This document shows, in pieces, positions 22,199-33,335 of a stretch of 64,000 nt of DNA (its first letter is position 1; each line of letters opens with the position of its first letter). This DNA is from Euglena gracilis (taxonomy: Eukaryota > Euglenida > Euglenophyceae > Euglenales), in the NCBI GenBank assembly GCA_039621445.1, contig CP154954.1, positions 31,954,012 to 32,018,011 of the forward strand, given 5' to 3'. The notes below the pieces were generated by a model. That model did no database searches. It had not been told where the DNA came from and worked only from the letters and a program-made list of their open reading frames with translations. The translations under genes were made by a program, and so were the position numbers.

Positions 22199-23011
22199 AG
22201 AAGCAGTTGCAGAAGAATATGTCTACCTTTACACGTACATATACGTATATCCATCCTGCCCACATACAAACATGGTCCCCCTGAAATTGGCAAATGCATA
22301 TCGAGAAAAAAGAACGAACAAATATCGAAAAAACGCAACAGAACACATCCAACAAGACAACAAAAAAAACTTGATGATGCCATAATGACAAATAGATAAT
22401 GTTTTGTCAGCAGGCTTTAACTGGGGGGGCAGAAGCTAAACGAGGGGTTTCGGACCCCCGAAAACCGAAAAATTACGTCAAAGCCCATCAGCTTGCGTTG
22501 AAAAAAAATGGACCCCCTCTCGTTTAAATACTGGGCCCTCCCACCTGGGGGAAAGGGGGGCAGTAATTAAAATCTGCCTAATATACACATATGTGCTCCT
22601 AATATAGATAAACATACCCATATATAGCCGCTTCACTCTTAATGACTCCCGGGGGGGGAGATCAGGAGTGGGGGGGGGTTGAATGGAGTGACCCAGGTCC
22701 GAATTTCTGACTTTTCGGATCAGAGGAGGGCGGTGCATATGACCCCTCCCGGGGGGGGGGGTCCAGCTCAGAGGCGAGAAAATTCGGGCTGGCTGGAAAA
22801 AGGCTGCTGGCTGACCCCCTCCCCATTAAGGGGTCCCGGGCTGGAGCTGGGCCCGACCTGGAGTCGAACCGGGTACCAAAAAATTGAAGTTGCAAAACTG
22901 TCCAAAAAACTACCAATTATGCAAAAACCAATCCTTTGACACCAAAAATGTCCTTGACAGCTCTTATCCCGACCATTCTTGACCCATTCTTGCCCATTTT
23001 TGGACCATTTT
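22199..23011. other. AT-rich, then G-rich, no gene
   Basis: A possible short TIR element spans about 22,410-22,588 (GCAGGCTTTAACTG at the left against CAGTAATTAAAATCTGC at the right). G runs at 22,648-22,655, 22,669-22,677 and 22,750-22,760. No coding frame stands out. Confidence 0.35.
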
Positions 23012-23190
23012 TGTACCCCCCCCCCTGGGCCATGATTGAAGGTAAGCCCAGGGGGCCAACCTTATGGGGGACAAGTTTGCATGTTAAGAATTTTGGCGTT
23101 CATGTACAAACGGCCTAAGGCCAACTTTAGGGGAGACACGTTTGCATGTAAGGAGGAGGGCGGCCAAACGCCCAGGGGGGGGGTACCCCC
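23012..23190. mobile_element. Short TIR element ending in poly-C / poly-G (type copy)
   Basis: The left end GTACCCCCCCCCCCCTGGGC is mirrored by the right end GCCCAGGGGGGGGGTAC. Internal landmarks are CCATGATTGAAGGTAAG, GTTTGCATGTTAAGAA, GGCCAACTTTAGGGG and TGCATGTAAGGAGGA. Related copies lie at 12.0 (inverted), 28.1, 29.6, 31.4 and 48.4 kb. No coding capacity. The homopolymer itself forms the outer TIR. Confidence 0.7.
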
Positions 23191-24272
23191 AAAAGAGAAA
23201 AATCCATTTCTATTTCTAGCCGCCCGAAGGGTGGCTGGAAATAAATAAATCTCGATGGTGGTGGGGTCCCAGGCTGGAAAAAGGTTCCTGGCTGGAAAAA
23301 GGAATGGGGTCGGGGTTAGGACCGTCGCGCCGAAAACAAGCCAATTTTAGGGACCATATTAGGCCGGAAGTTAAGTCCAACCTGGGAAGATTTTCGAAAA
23401 CACTTTTTACTGAAAACATGCTCGAATTCGACCTAAATTCGGCTGAAATTGATATGGAATGTGGCCTAACTTCTGTCTAAATTCCTAAAAAGTGTATAAC
23501 CCTGGGATTCCGGTTGGAACCCTAACCCTATCCCAATCCATAACCACGGCTTTCCCGGAAAATCGGACCCAGGTCACTCCATACGACCCCCCTTCCATTA
23601 AGAGAAGAATATATCTGCATGATATCCATCACATAAACTATATCACGCATACAATATATAATATCATAAAATAATTCTTACCTTCCCAAAACAGGTAAAA
23701 AAGGGAAAGGGGTCAACCATCAAGTCCAATCACTCATTTCAGTTCGAAGGAATACCAAATCTCTGAAAAGGGGGCCAGGTGTGGGTGCAAATGTGGCCAC
23801 AAAACAAACTGCATATTGCCAGATCCTTCAGACACCTTCAAATCAAACAACTTAGGCATTGTGCCAAAGAGTCCCACTGGGAGAACAGGAAAAAAAAACA
23901 CAATATATCGTGTCCCACCTTTCCCCACCAAAAGCACTACAAACAGCTAGAACAGCAGAAAATAGAACAGCAGAAAAATCAACAAAAAATACTTCATTTT
24001 GAACGTGTTTTCCCCTTCACAATGAGAAAACTGTGTATCACGTGGAGGTCTTCCAAGCCCAAATGACAACCCCTGAGAAAGGTGGAGGGGGGGTAATTGG
24101 ATCAGTGAGTTCATTCGTAATGCAGCTTTTCTTCAGTTTTGAATTCAACTCTTCAGTTCTTTTGCTGCAGCCATTCTCCCTCGTCGCTTCCAGACAGGAT
24201 AAATTCCCTTCAACATAAACGAGCACAGATTCCATCCTCGGGGGGGGGGGGGCACAAATGCCCCTCAGGGGT
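23191..24272. other. No gene seen
   Basis: Unique and repeat fragments, including a short CCCTAACCCTATCCC at about 23,518-23,532 and an AT-rich patch at 23,590-23,680. Confidence 0.45.
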
Positions 24273-24614
24273 TCAATGTTCGCGGACAGCGAGGCCAAAG
24301 AGAAATCCGGGGAACGAACGCCACAAAGAAGCCACCGCACGGTATGCCCTGCTACCTGATACCGGTGAGGAGCGCAGGGGGGGGGGGGAGGGCAAGGTCA
24401 CGACGTGGGGGGAGGGGTCGCCTGCAGCAGGTACCCCTGGACGGGGTCGCAAGACCTGGGCCAGGCCGCCACCGTGCCTGCCTGACGGTGCGCCTGGTGC
24501 TGCAGACCGGTAGCATTGGCGGCGAAAGTGGAACAGCCAGCCACACAGCTTGCCTTGCGGATCGAAACAGACTCCATTGTGGCATACTTTTGTTAACTCT
24601 CTCAAGCCATTCAT
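24273..24614 (-). CDS. Candidate coding ORF/exon, 113 codons, unknown function
   Basis: Minus-strand ATG at 24,614-24,612 starts MNGLRELTKVCHNGVCFDPQ and continues GKLCGWLFHFRRQCYRSAAP, a cysteine-containing, mixed-composition peptide that looks genuine. From about codon 45 it becomes Pro/Gly/Arg-rich. A possible donor (GCCCAG followed by GTCTTGCG, near 24,456) would end the exon earlier, similar to the CAG/GTCTG donor at 20.57 kb. Read straight through, the frame stops at 24,273. The plus strand is open too but has poorer composition. Confidence 0.38.
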   Translation of the reverse strand: MNGLRELTKVCHNGVCFDPQGKLCGWLFHFRRQCYRSAAPGAPSGRHGGGLAQVLRPRPGVPAAGDPSPHVVTLPSPPPLRSSPVSGSRAYRAVASLWRSFPGFLFGLAVREH

Positions 24615-24829
24615 CAATCAGGATAGTTAAATATGTCAAATACTTGAAATCCCAGGAAAATGTGAAGAAAAAGAAAGTCAAAGCAAACCAGAAGCCGGCA
24701 AACCTGGGAAACAGCTAAAACCTGCGAAATGGGGGGAGATAGAAATGAAACATCTCGTCACCTCCTATTACACACCTCCAATCCCCCCTTGAAAAATGAA
24801 CAAATAGACAAATGAAATAAGTTTCAAGC

Positions 24830-25170
24830 AACATTTTGTTCAGATGCAGGCGACGGGCTGTCACAGGTGGCGGGAGAGATCCACCCTCCGCGGCGCTGAC
24901 GGCGGCGAGGCAACTCAGGGAGGGCCTCCCGGTCGAAAGCCGCGGAGGGGACCAGAGATTCATATGGGTGATGCCCTCAGCGGGGAAGGGGCAGTTCCAC
25001 AAGGCAGGCCACCTGCCACCTTCCCACACCCATCCACTCCACCAAAAGCCACCCAAAGTTTTTAAAACCTGGATCATCACTCCCCCCCCCCCCCTGGGCG
25101 GGTCTCCCCAACAAAACTCGAACCAACCCGCCCACGTGCAAACCTTGGGAAAAAAATTAGGCTGACCCCA
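24830..25170 (+). other. GC-rich island with protein-like plus-strand frame
   Basis: The plus frame reads SAALTAARQLREGLPVESRG, then FIWVMPSAGKGQFHKAGHL, then a Pro/His-rich run into a C tract at 25,081-25,094. The minus strand is open over the same DNA. It is adjacent to the next ORF and could be an upstream exon of it, but splice sites are not clear. Confidence 0.25.
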
Positions 25171-25180
25171 GATAGCCAAG

Positions 25181-25429
25181 ATGAGTGAACTGGGGACAAA
25201 AAGGCCAACCCCCCCTTGGGAAACGTCCCAGGTGAATGTAAAGGACGAAACTTCCGAGCTGAGGCAGTCGGCGAAGGGCGAGTGGAAATGGGCGGGAGGC
25301 CTTTGGCCAGGCGGAGAGTGGCGCCCACGCCTGTATGAGTCATGTGCCAGCGGTTTGGAACGGGTGTGTTGTGGGGCCGCCCGCCAGCGCAACGCAACGG
25401 TTGCGACGTCCCCCAACGGGTTGCAATGA
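25181..25429 (+). CDS. Small ORF, 82 codons, unknown
   Basis: ATG (AAGATGA context) to TGA. The peptide begins MSELGTKRPTPPWETSQVNV and continues KDETSELRQSAKGEWKWAGG, then a Trp/Arg-rich middle and a short Cys pair. It is hydrophilic with no signal peptide or membrane segment. A long minus-strand frame (24,715-25,416) crosses the same DNA. Could be a complete small protein or one exon. No homologue recognised. Confidence 0.3.
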   Translation: MSELGTKRPTPPWETSQVNVKDETSELRQSAKGEWKWAGGLWPGGEWRPRLYESCASGLERVCCGAARQRNATVATSPNGLQ

Positions 25430-25559
25430 CTTCACCAATTGTGAAGCTGAGTTGCAAGAAGTGTTTCAACTTTGCGCAAAGAACCACCGACACATCATTC
25501 GGGCATTCACCTCGCAGGGCATTCTCGGCCTTTCTCCATCAAGTTCGACGGAAAGCGGT

Positions 25560-25730
25560 TGGCAGTGATGTCCCTCATGAGGTTTTTGGTAATTTTTCAG
25601 GGAAAATTTTCACCATCTCCGGCGCTTCGCGCCGTAAGGGGGGGGTCTTATTTTTGGATTTTTGTTCGATCGGCCCAGGGGGGGGGTATTTTTTGGGGGG
25701 TCCTATTTGGGGGGCGGGTTAGATAAGGTA
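25560..25730. repeat. Dispersed repeat with GGCGCTTCGCGCC hairpin and GGTCTTATTT
   Basis: Landmarks: GGTAATTTTTCAGGGAAAAT, CCGGCGCTTCGCGCCG, GGGGGTCTTATTTTTGG. Relatives lie at 27.62-27.75, 29.85-29.99 and 32.47-32.65 kb. No coding capacity. Confidence 0.65.
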
Positions 25731-26907
25731 TATGGTGACAATCTGGACGGTCCGAACACCCCCTGTTCATCGGGCAAGGCATTTATTGGGCTTGGGGGGG
25801 AAAACGGTGTGGGGAATCACCGCTGGCTGCTGATTGGACCACCCTGGATTGCGTGGGGGGGAGGCAGCCAGCCAGTGGGACTCTCCCCCCTTATTTTAGG
25901 AAATACAAGAATCCACCACTCAACCAACGCTTCCCATCATGGTCCCCTCTGGCGGGGTCTGGTCGCTGGGGACAAAATCTGTAGGGGGAAAGCCCGGGAA
26001 AACATTGTGAATTAGTTGTCCCCCCTTGTCCAAGGCACAATATGTATTTGCTACCCCCTCCCGCGTCAAGCACACCTTTCTGGGACGCCAACTGGCATTC
26101 GTTGTTGAAGGACAGTCTCATGTAGCGAATCGTTGAACCACTCCATGCCCTTTTTCAACATTGCATTTCCCATTTTATTTTCTGTTTTTCTGCTTGCTAC
26201 TCATGTTATGTCATTCTTAAAAAAAGCGTTGTTTCAAAAGAAGCATGGTTTTCTAACACATTATCTGTTCAGCATTTCCCCGAGCAAACATACAGACATT
26301 GCTTTTAACAACTCACTGTGACTGGGTTGACCTCCAGCTCGTTTTGGGTGTGACAGAAAATGACCCAGGCACGCGGCCGTCCCATCCATACATCCGCCGG
26401 TCAGGTCTCGACCCATCGGTATCGCAGCAACCCTGCCCACAAGAGACCCAGTGTGGAAAGCACCTCATTGGCGGTGCCAATCAAGACCTGACACTGTGGG
26501 ATAGGCCAGAAGGCTGGGGAAACAAATCGGAGGTGCTCAATGAGCCCTAAGCCCCAACAAGAGATTTTTTTAAGGCCAAGGGGGGGAGGGGAGTCCCAAC
26601 CCACCCAGCCAGGGGGTACACCCGGGGAGGGGAACCATTTTTTGGGGGGTCACTTTTAGGGTCAAAAAAAAAAAAAAGCGGCAATGGCCCAAACCCCCGC
26701 CTCTGGAAGGGGCCCACAAGGCCCTTGGAGTACCCCCCAGGCGGTGAAAGGCGGTGAGAGGCGTCAGGCCGGGAGATTGTCTGGCAAACCCACCCACCTT
26801 ATCCCCTCCCCACCGGGGTCCAACCTTTAAAAAAACCCCTGGTCTGGACCCCCTGTTGTAAAAAGAAAATCTAATGAGAAACAAAAAAATGGGGGATTCA
26901 AAAAAGG
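25731..26907. other. No supported gene
   Basis: Mixed unique DNA. 26,130-26,330 is AT-rich and reads open on the plus strand without recognisable protein. 26,560-26,900 is a C/G-run-rich repeat patchwork. Confidence 0.4.
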
Positions 26908-26972
26908 AATTTCTTCCTCCTTTTTATTTATAATTTTTTGGGGGAAATTTATAATTAAAAAGGAGGAAGAAA
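26908..26972. repeat. Near-perfect 27-bp inverted repeat (hairpin)
   Basis: AATTTCTTCCTCCTTTTTAT and on (26,908-26,934) pairs with the inverse at 26,946-26,972, leaving an 11-nt loop. It could fold as an RNA hairpin. Confidence 0.85.
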
Positions 26973-27365
26973 TAAAAAAAAAAGGTATCCCAATTTCGGC
27001 CCAACCCAGCCAAGGCAACCCCCCCAATGGGGATGTTGCTAATCCAGCTTGCCAGCCCCAGGCTGAATTTCAAGGTGAGGTCAACCCCACCCGGGGGGGG
27101 GGGGTACCTGCCTGGGCAGGCATTCAAAGGCACCCAGACCCAACCTCCTGGGGGTAAACCCCCCCAAAAAAACCCGGGTCTTATTTTTCGGGTCTGTTGC
27201 TGCAAACCTCCAGGGGGGTCTTATTTTGGGGGCTCCTATTTTTGAATTGGGGCCTGAAATTTTTCCAGGTTCCTAAAAAACATCAAAAAATATCCTTTGG
27301 CACTTCACGTCATGTGTATATTGGTATAAATTGACATTTACCCGCCCCCCCCCTTGTCGTACGAC

Positions 27366-27592
27366 CGGGTTCCTGCAACCTGTGACCGGGGGGGGGGTAG
27401 TCGTAACACCCCATAACCTGCAACCTGTGACCGGGGGGTGGTCATAAATGAGGGGGCGGTCGTAGGTAAGGTGGTGTTAAATTTTTCGCAACCTGCAACC
27501 TGTGACCGGGGTGTGTGGTCGTAACACCCCCATGACCTGCAACCTGTGACCGGGGGGGGTGGTCGTAAATGAGGGGTGGTCGTACGACTAGG
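27366..27592. repeat. Higher-order tandem repeat (CCTGCAACCTGTGACCGGGG)
   Basis: Four copies of CTGCAACCTGTGACCGG arranged as two copies of a roughly 115-bp dimer. Within each dimer one half is followed by GTCGTAACACCCC and the other by GGTCGTAAATGAGG. Confidence 0.85.
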
Positions 27593-27599
27593 GGGGTGG

Positions 27600-27745
27600 G
27601 GGGCGGGTACCACGTTTTTTTTGCACTTCAAAAATCTGAAAATCTTACAAATTTCATCTTTTTTGTGTCTGAAATTGGGGTTTTCGATATGTTTTCTGGT
27701 AAATTTTTCACCATCCCGGCGCTTCGCGCCCTCAAGGGGGGGGGT
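27600..27745. repeat. Second copy of the GGCGCTTCGCGCC repeat
   Basis: Shares TTTGCACTTCAAAAATCTGA, TTTTGTGTCTGAAATTGGGG and the hairpin with 32.47-32.60 kb. Confidence 0.7.
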
Positions 27746-28097
27746 AGCACATCGGCCAAGGCGCCTTTGGGGCCGAAGGCGTCTGAAGCCCAGAAAGACC
27801 ATTTTCATAAAACTTAAAGAAAAGAACCTCCCAAATGCGGGCCGACACAGCCTGCGAGCAGGTTGGCAAGCAATGCCAACCAGCGCAAGCCTACGCACCG
27901 TGAGGGGCGAGGGAGGGGGGACAGGACGCTGCACAAGGCACTGCAGAGCTACAGGAGGGGCCAACATGGGCGACACGGTGGAACCCCCACGGCATTGCAG
28001 CCTGGAGGGGGCCGGGGGCACACACCTAAGTACGCCCTTTGGCCACTTCCACAAAAAAAAATATCTCGACCAAACCTGGGTTGCTCTCCAAAACCAA
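27746..28097. other. No gene resolved
   Basis: Contains a GCGCCTTTGGGGCCGAAGGC hairpin-like word near 27,760-27,780 and a plus frame with moderate composition but no signals. Confidence 0.35.
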
Positions 28098-28236
28098 TGC
28101 TATACCCCCCCCCCCCCGTGGCGCTTGGCCCGGGCCATGATTGAAAGGAAGCCCGGGGGGCCAACCTTGGGGGGCCAAGTTTGCATGCTAAGAGCGTGAA
28201 GGGGCCAACGACACCAACGTCGGAGGGGGTGTTCAG
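28098..28236. mobile_element. Poly-C-ended element, second copy
   Basis: C run followed by GTGGCGCTTGGCCC, GGCCATGATTGAAAGGAAG, AGTTTGCATGCTAAGAGCG. The right end is degraded compared with 23.0 kb. Confidence 0.6.
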
Positions 28237-28475
28237 GGTCCCCCCAACCGGCGCTGCGCAGCTAAGGTGGAAATGAGGTTTTTAAAAACGTCCAAACATG
28301 GACATTTTTGGCCATTTTGGGGCGCCGGTCACTGGAAAAACTTCCCTAACTTTCCCTCCCTAACTAGCCCTGCCAAGCAGATTCCCCCGGGGGACCTAGA
28401 ATTCCCACTAACCAAATTTGGACCAGCTGCAATCCAGCCCTCCCCCCGGGGAGGTGCTGCGAACCCTTAAGCAAA
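28237..28475. mobile_element. Truncated/diverged copy of the 36/43/47 kb MITE
   Basis: Shares GGTGGAAATGAGGTTTTTAA, GCCGGTCACTGGAAAAA, CCAAATTTGGACCAGCTGCA and the terminal CCCTTAAGCAAA with the complete copies. The left TIR is missing and the right end reads AAGGCCAGC, not AAAGCCTG. Confidence 0.65.
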
Positions 28476-28739
28476 GGCCAGCCCCACACCCATAATGCAG
28501 CGACCCGCATTTTTTTTTGCAAAAAGCCGGCCACCGAAGGCGACCGAAAGGTTTCTTTCGGCTTGGAAAGAGTTTTGTCCGTCGAATCTTGGACTCCTGG
28601 CCGCCATCAGCCTAGGATATCAGGCAGTATTGGCCATTTTGGACCTCCCCCCCTCCCGTGGTGAGGCTCACTGTTTGGAACTTCATTGGGGGTTCCTGGA
28701 CACCTTCCCTCCCTCACATAACCAATGGTGAACTTCACC

Positions 28740-29372
28740 GGTGAAGCTCACCACAAGCATCACAAACATCGATTTTTCGAAAATATCTCGAGAAAACGTA
28801 CATTATTTCTGGAAGTGTCGGTCTGACAAAATGTCCAAAACGATGCCCAAAACGATGTTTTTAGGCCTCCCGGACCTGGAAAAACTGCTTTTAAGCGGGT
28901 GAAAAACGCTCATTTTCCGGCCCAAAAAACATCCTTTCGGCCAAAAAAAAATTTCAATTGTTTTCGACCTTTTTTGACCCATTTTTTTGACCCAAACTCC
29001 ATAGGTTTCGGGCCAAAAATGGGTGCTGGGGGTTCAAAAAACGCTCATTTTCACGCCAGCACCCCGGTTTTGGCCCGAAACTCGTGGATTTGGGTAATTT
29101 TTGGGTCAAAAAAAGTCAAGAAACATCGAAAAAAAATTGCCCGAAACCGTAACTAACAGTAATTTTTATGCAAATTACAAAAATTTTTCCAGCTTTTTTG
29201 ACCAAAAACCTTTCGGGCCAAAAACGGGGCTCTGGAGGGTCAAAAAAAAAACTGTTTACAGGTGTATTTTATAAATCATAAATTATGTGAAATTGGCAAT
29301 GGTAATTTTTTTCGGCGGTACGTTGCGCGCAAGTCCCATTAAGAGTCAGCACTATTCAAAACCTGGTTTATA
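28740..29372. mobile_element. A/T-rich dispersed repeat, second copy, rearranged
   Basis: Carries AAAAACGCTCATTTTC twice, TCTCGAGAAAACGT, ATTTTTTTGACC, and ends with AGTCAGCACTATTCAAAACC, the inverse of the 17.4 kb edge. No ORF. Confidence 0.65.
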
Positions 29373-29574
29373 AGTCAAGGAATCGTTGGTGAAAATCCGA
29401 CCAAAATGACCCCGAAACCCCCAACGTGACAATTTTTGGAAAATTTGGTCAAAAAAGGCATTTTTGATGTTGGTCAGTCTCATAAAATTGCCAAAAAATC
29501 AGTATTTGTGTTTACAAACGTCGTCCCGGCGGCTTTCTGGAAAGAAATTTTACTAAAGGCCAGGATTGAAAGTT

Positions 29575-29690
29575 TACAGAAAAGGCCAACTTTAGGGGTT
29601 AAGTAAGTAAGTAAGTTTAGGGGGTAAGTTTGCATGTTAAGAAGTGGGGGGGGGCAAGCGCCCGGGGGGGGGGTATCAAACGTGCATAAA
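29575..29690. mobile_element. Partial poly-G-ended element with (GTAA)n insertion
   Basis: The right half matches the 23.0 kb element (GGCCAACTTTAGGGG, AAGTTTGCATGTTAAGAAG, CAAGCGCCC, G run). GTAA is repeated four times at 29,603-29,619. Confidence 0.6.
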
Positions 29691-29849
29691 TCTTTAACAT
29701 TTCATCAGAAGGGAACACGTATCGACGGAAGCAGGGATATACTCACGTTCAAAAATCCTACCTGGGAGGAAGTCCTGACAGAAGACCTTCTGCTGCGAAT
29801 ATTGTAACCCCCTCCAATTATCCCAAGTGTTCCCAAGTCTGCCAAAAAG

Positions 29850-29995
29850 CACGATTTCAGGAGAGAATTTGTCAAAAAAAATTTCCTTCCGTCGCTTCGC
29901 GCCGGAGAGGGGGTTTTATATTCGGGCGGGATTTCAAGGTCTTCAGGGGGGTTTTATATTTGGGGGGATTTTAAATTGGGGGGGGGGTCAATATA
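29850..29995. repeat. Third copy of the TTCGCGCC repeat with TTTTATATT words
   Basis: CGTCGCTTCGCGCCGGAG, followed by GGGGTTTTATATT twice and G runs. Confidence 0.55.
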
Positions 29996-31372
29996 CAACC
30001 CCGGGGGGGGGGGGGGGGGGTCGGTTTGGGTCCCAGTGCAGGCCAACAATCAAATTGTCCTTAGGGTGGCACCTGCCAGGCATAGTCGGAGTCCATATCC
30101 AAGGTTTCAGACCCCTCCCTGCGAGAAACTGGGGTGTTCTCCTCTACAGGGGGGAGGAAATTGGGCATAGATAGAATTGGTTCGGACAAAATTGGTTGGC
30201 CAAAAATCGCCCAAATATTTCTGGATGAAAATAAGAAAGGTGCCCAACTTTTTCCGAACAATTTTAAGAAGAAAATTTGGGGTTTTTTTCAAGGCAAAGC
30301 TGGCTTGGATGGTTTGCGCTGTGATGCGGTGTGGTTTGCCATGAACGTTTGTTTTTCCCCCTTGTCCCCCACCTCCTTCCTTCTGTGCCTAGCAAGAAAC
30401 AAAAGAACGCATCGACATTTGTTGGGGATTGTGTCACTCCATTTTGTTGCGATTTGAGATTCATTGAATCGTTCATCTGTGAGTTCATCTTTTTTAAATG
30501 ATTGGCAGGGTCAACCTGTTTTGTGTTATAATCAATGAGGTCACCATTGTACTGATGGTTCAGTGGTGGAACGTCTGCGTGTGGGTTTGATGATCATGGG
30601 TTTGGTTTTGACTCAGTTCAGAATTTTTATCGACCATTTTATCCCCATCATTTTGAAGAAGGTGCCCAAATATTTCTGGATCATTTCAACAAAAGTCCCC
30701 AATTTTTTGTGCTGCCAATTTTGTGGGAACCAATTTTATCTATGCCCAATCCCCCCCCCCCCTGTAATGAAGGTACCTTGAACCCAACTTACCCTGGCTA
30801 GCTTTGGGAGAAATGCTGAACACAACTTTTCCTGACGGCAATTTTGGCGGTCAATACGTGTTTTCAGATTTCGTGCCATTTTTGCCACTCATGACAACAA
30901 CAACTCCCGCGTATTACAATTAATCCAGGCAATAATTTCGTTTTCCCTTCCCACCCACCCCTTGTCCAAGACACAGCAACATTCCCGAAAGCGTCATTGA
31001 CACAACGGTTTGTCAACGACATGGTATGTCTTGGACAGGGGTGGGGGGGCATTTTGGGACCCCTGTGCCTCGGACATCATAACGTCATTTTGGGTCATTT
31101 TAGCCATAGGTGCCTGGCTGCTTCCACAATCAGAGGCGCATAGCGCTCGTCGGTGTTTCCACAGTAGCACAGCAGGATAAGACACAGACATTTATTACAG
31201 GGAGAAGAAAAAATCACCACCCTTCAGGGTCAGGCATCGCTTAGTGAATACCCTCGGTGGGTTCAGCTCAGGGACTGGAAAAATTCAGTGGCTGGGTGGA
31301 GAGGGGGGGCCAGGAAGAAAGGTTCCCCAACTGAAACTGGGCCCAGCGAGGGTCAAACTGCGAACCTCCCCC
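29996..31372. other. No supported gene; one tRNA-like stretch
   Basis: A G run occupies 30,003-30,020. At 30,553-30,569 TGGTTCAGTGGTGGAAC matches a Pol III A box of glycine-tRNA type, but the following anticodon and T arms do not fold and the B-box-like GGGTTTGGTTTTGAC is poor. It is at most a decayed tRNA-derived SINE. The rest is unique, AT-leaning DNA. Confidence 0.3.
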
Positions 31373-31580
31373 GGCGCTTTGGCCCGCCCGGGCCACGATT
31401 GAAGGCCCCCCCCCCCCCGGCGCTTGGCCCGGGACAGGATTGAAGGTAAGGCCAGGGGGCCAATTTATGGGAGCCAAGTTTGCATGTCAAGGCGGCCATG
31501 CGCAACAGACCGAAAGCCAACTTTAACGGGCCAAGTTTGCATGTGAGGAGGAGGGGGCCAAGCGCCCGAGGAGGGGGGGA
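31373..31580. mobile_element. Poly-C-ended element, third copy, with a duplicated left end
   Basis: CCCCCGGCGCTTTGGCCC with GGCCACGATTGAAGG (31,373-31,409) is followed at once by a second, complete left end (C run, GGCGCTTGGCCC). The element runs to GGCCAAGCGCCCGAGGAGG, the inverse of its left end. This looks like an element inserted in, or recombined with, another copy. Confidence 0.65.
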
Positions 31581-32474
31581 GGGCAAAAAAATCAGGCAGT
31601 GCAAAAAATGCCCAAGGAACTGCAAACTGTGTAAAATATTGATATTTCGACACTTGAGCTGGGCGGCCCTGATCGATGGGGGGCTTCTGGGCCGCTCTGG
31701 CTGACCCTCCCATTCGGGATACCTTGGGTTCCAAGTGTTGGGATTTGGCTCGGAGCCCTACTGATGGTTGGGTTGGAAATTGAAAGCCGACGCTTCGAGG
31801 TAACGCCCCCCAAAACCATCCTTTGGCCCTGTTTGACCCTTGTTTCCAAAATTTTTGGCACAGCCAGCTGGCCGAGGAGTGGGCTCCTCCAGACTAAAAA
31901 GTCCCCTGTTGTACGCGTAAGGCAGTTGTTTGAGTCTGAGGCTGCTTATCATGCATCGCATTAGGGACTCTGGAGGGGGGATTGATGGGTTGGGGCTGGA
32001 AATTTGGACGGGCTAGCCCCCCCCCCCCCCGGAGGGGGCTGGATCCTGGTTGGGTCTGAGATGGCCAGGTTGGGCCGAAATCGGAAAAATATACCAAAAT
32101 GACCTGCGAACACGATCAGAAATGAGCATCTGACACTCCCAATAAAATGCCCAAAACGCTCAAAAAAAACCACTTTCGGCCATTTTTGAACATCCCCCCC
32201 CCCCAAAATTGGCGCTTCACGCCAAAAACCCTTGGGCTGGACCCAGCAAAAAAAGGGCTGGCTAACCTGCCCCCAAAATGAGACCCAGTTCTTATTTTTG
32301 GGTCTGTTGTTGGAAACAGGGGAAACAGGGGGACTTACTTATGGGGGGGGTCTGATTTTTTTTGACCCCCCAAAAAACCCAAAACATCATTTTCAGATTC
32401 TCTGAACACTAAAATTTTTCCTCCAGCGCTTCGTGCAATGTGTAAATTGGCACACATAGACATTTAGTATGTTG
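31581..32474. other. No gene seen
   Basis: Repeat patchwork with a C-run/G-run pair at about 32,019-32,036 and a GGCGCTTCACGCCA hairpin word near 32,210. Confidence 0.4.
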
Positions 32475-32650
32475 ATTTGCACTTCAAAATCTTCAAATCT
32501 TCAAAATTTCATCATTTTTGTGTCTGAAATTGGGGCTTTTGGTAATTTTTCAGGGAAAAATTTATCCGTCCCAGTGCTTCAGGCGGGGTCTTTTTGGAGA
32601 GGTCTTTATTTTGGGTGGTCTTATTTTGGGGGTGTCCTTTTTTTTTGGGA
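32475..32650. repeat. Fourth copy of the TTTGCACTTCAAAAATC repeat
   Basis: TTTGCACTTCAAAATCTTCA, TGTGTCTGAAATTGGGGCTT, AATTTTTCAGGGAAAAA. The hairpin is eroded to CAGTGCTTCAGGCGGGG. Confidence 0.65.
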
Positions 32651-32861
32651 GTCAGCAGGGCTAGCTCCGGGGAGGTCCACTGCATCTGGGCTGGGCCAAA
32701 ACTGGGGCTGGCTGCATCAGCCCTCCGAGGGGAATTGCAAAACTGTAAAGAGATGCATGTGCCCTATAATAATCTACCTCGACCACTGCCACTGCCACCG
32801 CTGCTGCTAAAAAGAGGCTGTGCTCAGTTGTCCCAGGAGCAATTAGCATAAAAGACACTCA

Positions 32862-33335
32862 ATGGAGGGAGCAGAAGGGTCTAAATTTTCGAGGATCCAC
32901 ATTTGTTTGCCGCCCAAAGAGGAACGTGCACCTCCTGTCTTTCTGTCTGCAAAGGGGGGATATGCAACAAAGCCCCTCAAAACATGCCAGTATGCAGATG
33001 CACTTTTATGTTGGAGAGGACTTAAAGACTCTTTTCATCTCCTTCCGAAAAATTCAGTTTGCAACTTTACTGCATTTGGTGTGCAACACAGTGCATGTTT
33101 GGGACAATCAGACAATTATTCAGACTTTTCTCTAACAGAACACATAAAAGCATTAAAAAAAAAACAGTGTCTTGTACAATTTTTGGAAAAAATGCCAAAA
33201 AAGTCAAAAAATGCACAAAAAATGCACACCAAAAGAAGGTGTGGTGCACACTTGCAAAGTGACATGGTTGCTTTGCCCAGTTTGCACACACTGATCTTTC
33301 ATTTTGCAACGACTTTTTGTGTAATATTGGTCTAA
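32862..33335 (+). CDS. Possible 157-codon ORF, low confidence
   Basis: ATG to TAA. Begins MEGAEGSKFSRIHICLPPKE, later DNYSDFSLTEHIKALKKKQC and a Lys-rich segment. The second half lies in DNA with dense TGCAAA/AAAATGC words, which can give Lys/Gln/Met-rich frames by chance. No domain and no splice signals. Confidence 0.2.
   Translation: MEGAEGSKFSRIHICLPPKEERAPPVFLSAKGGYATKPLKTCQYADALLCWRGLKDSFHLLPKNSVCNFTAFGVQHSACLGQSDNYSDFSLTEHIKALKKKQCLVQFLEKMPKKSKNAQKMHTKRRCGAHLQSDMVALPSLHTLIFHFATTFCVILV

Noticed and set aside
22845-22880. Perfect Pol III B box (GGTTCGACTCC on the minus strand)
   Set aside because: No A box or cloverleaf can be drawn upstream and no T run follows at the right distance, so neither a tRNA gene nor a SINE is called.
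30545-30620. Glycine-tRNA-like A box
   Set aside because: The T arm and acceptor stem do not pair. At most it is a decayed tRNA-derived repeat.
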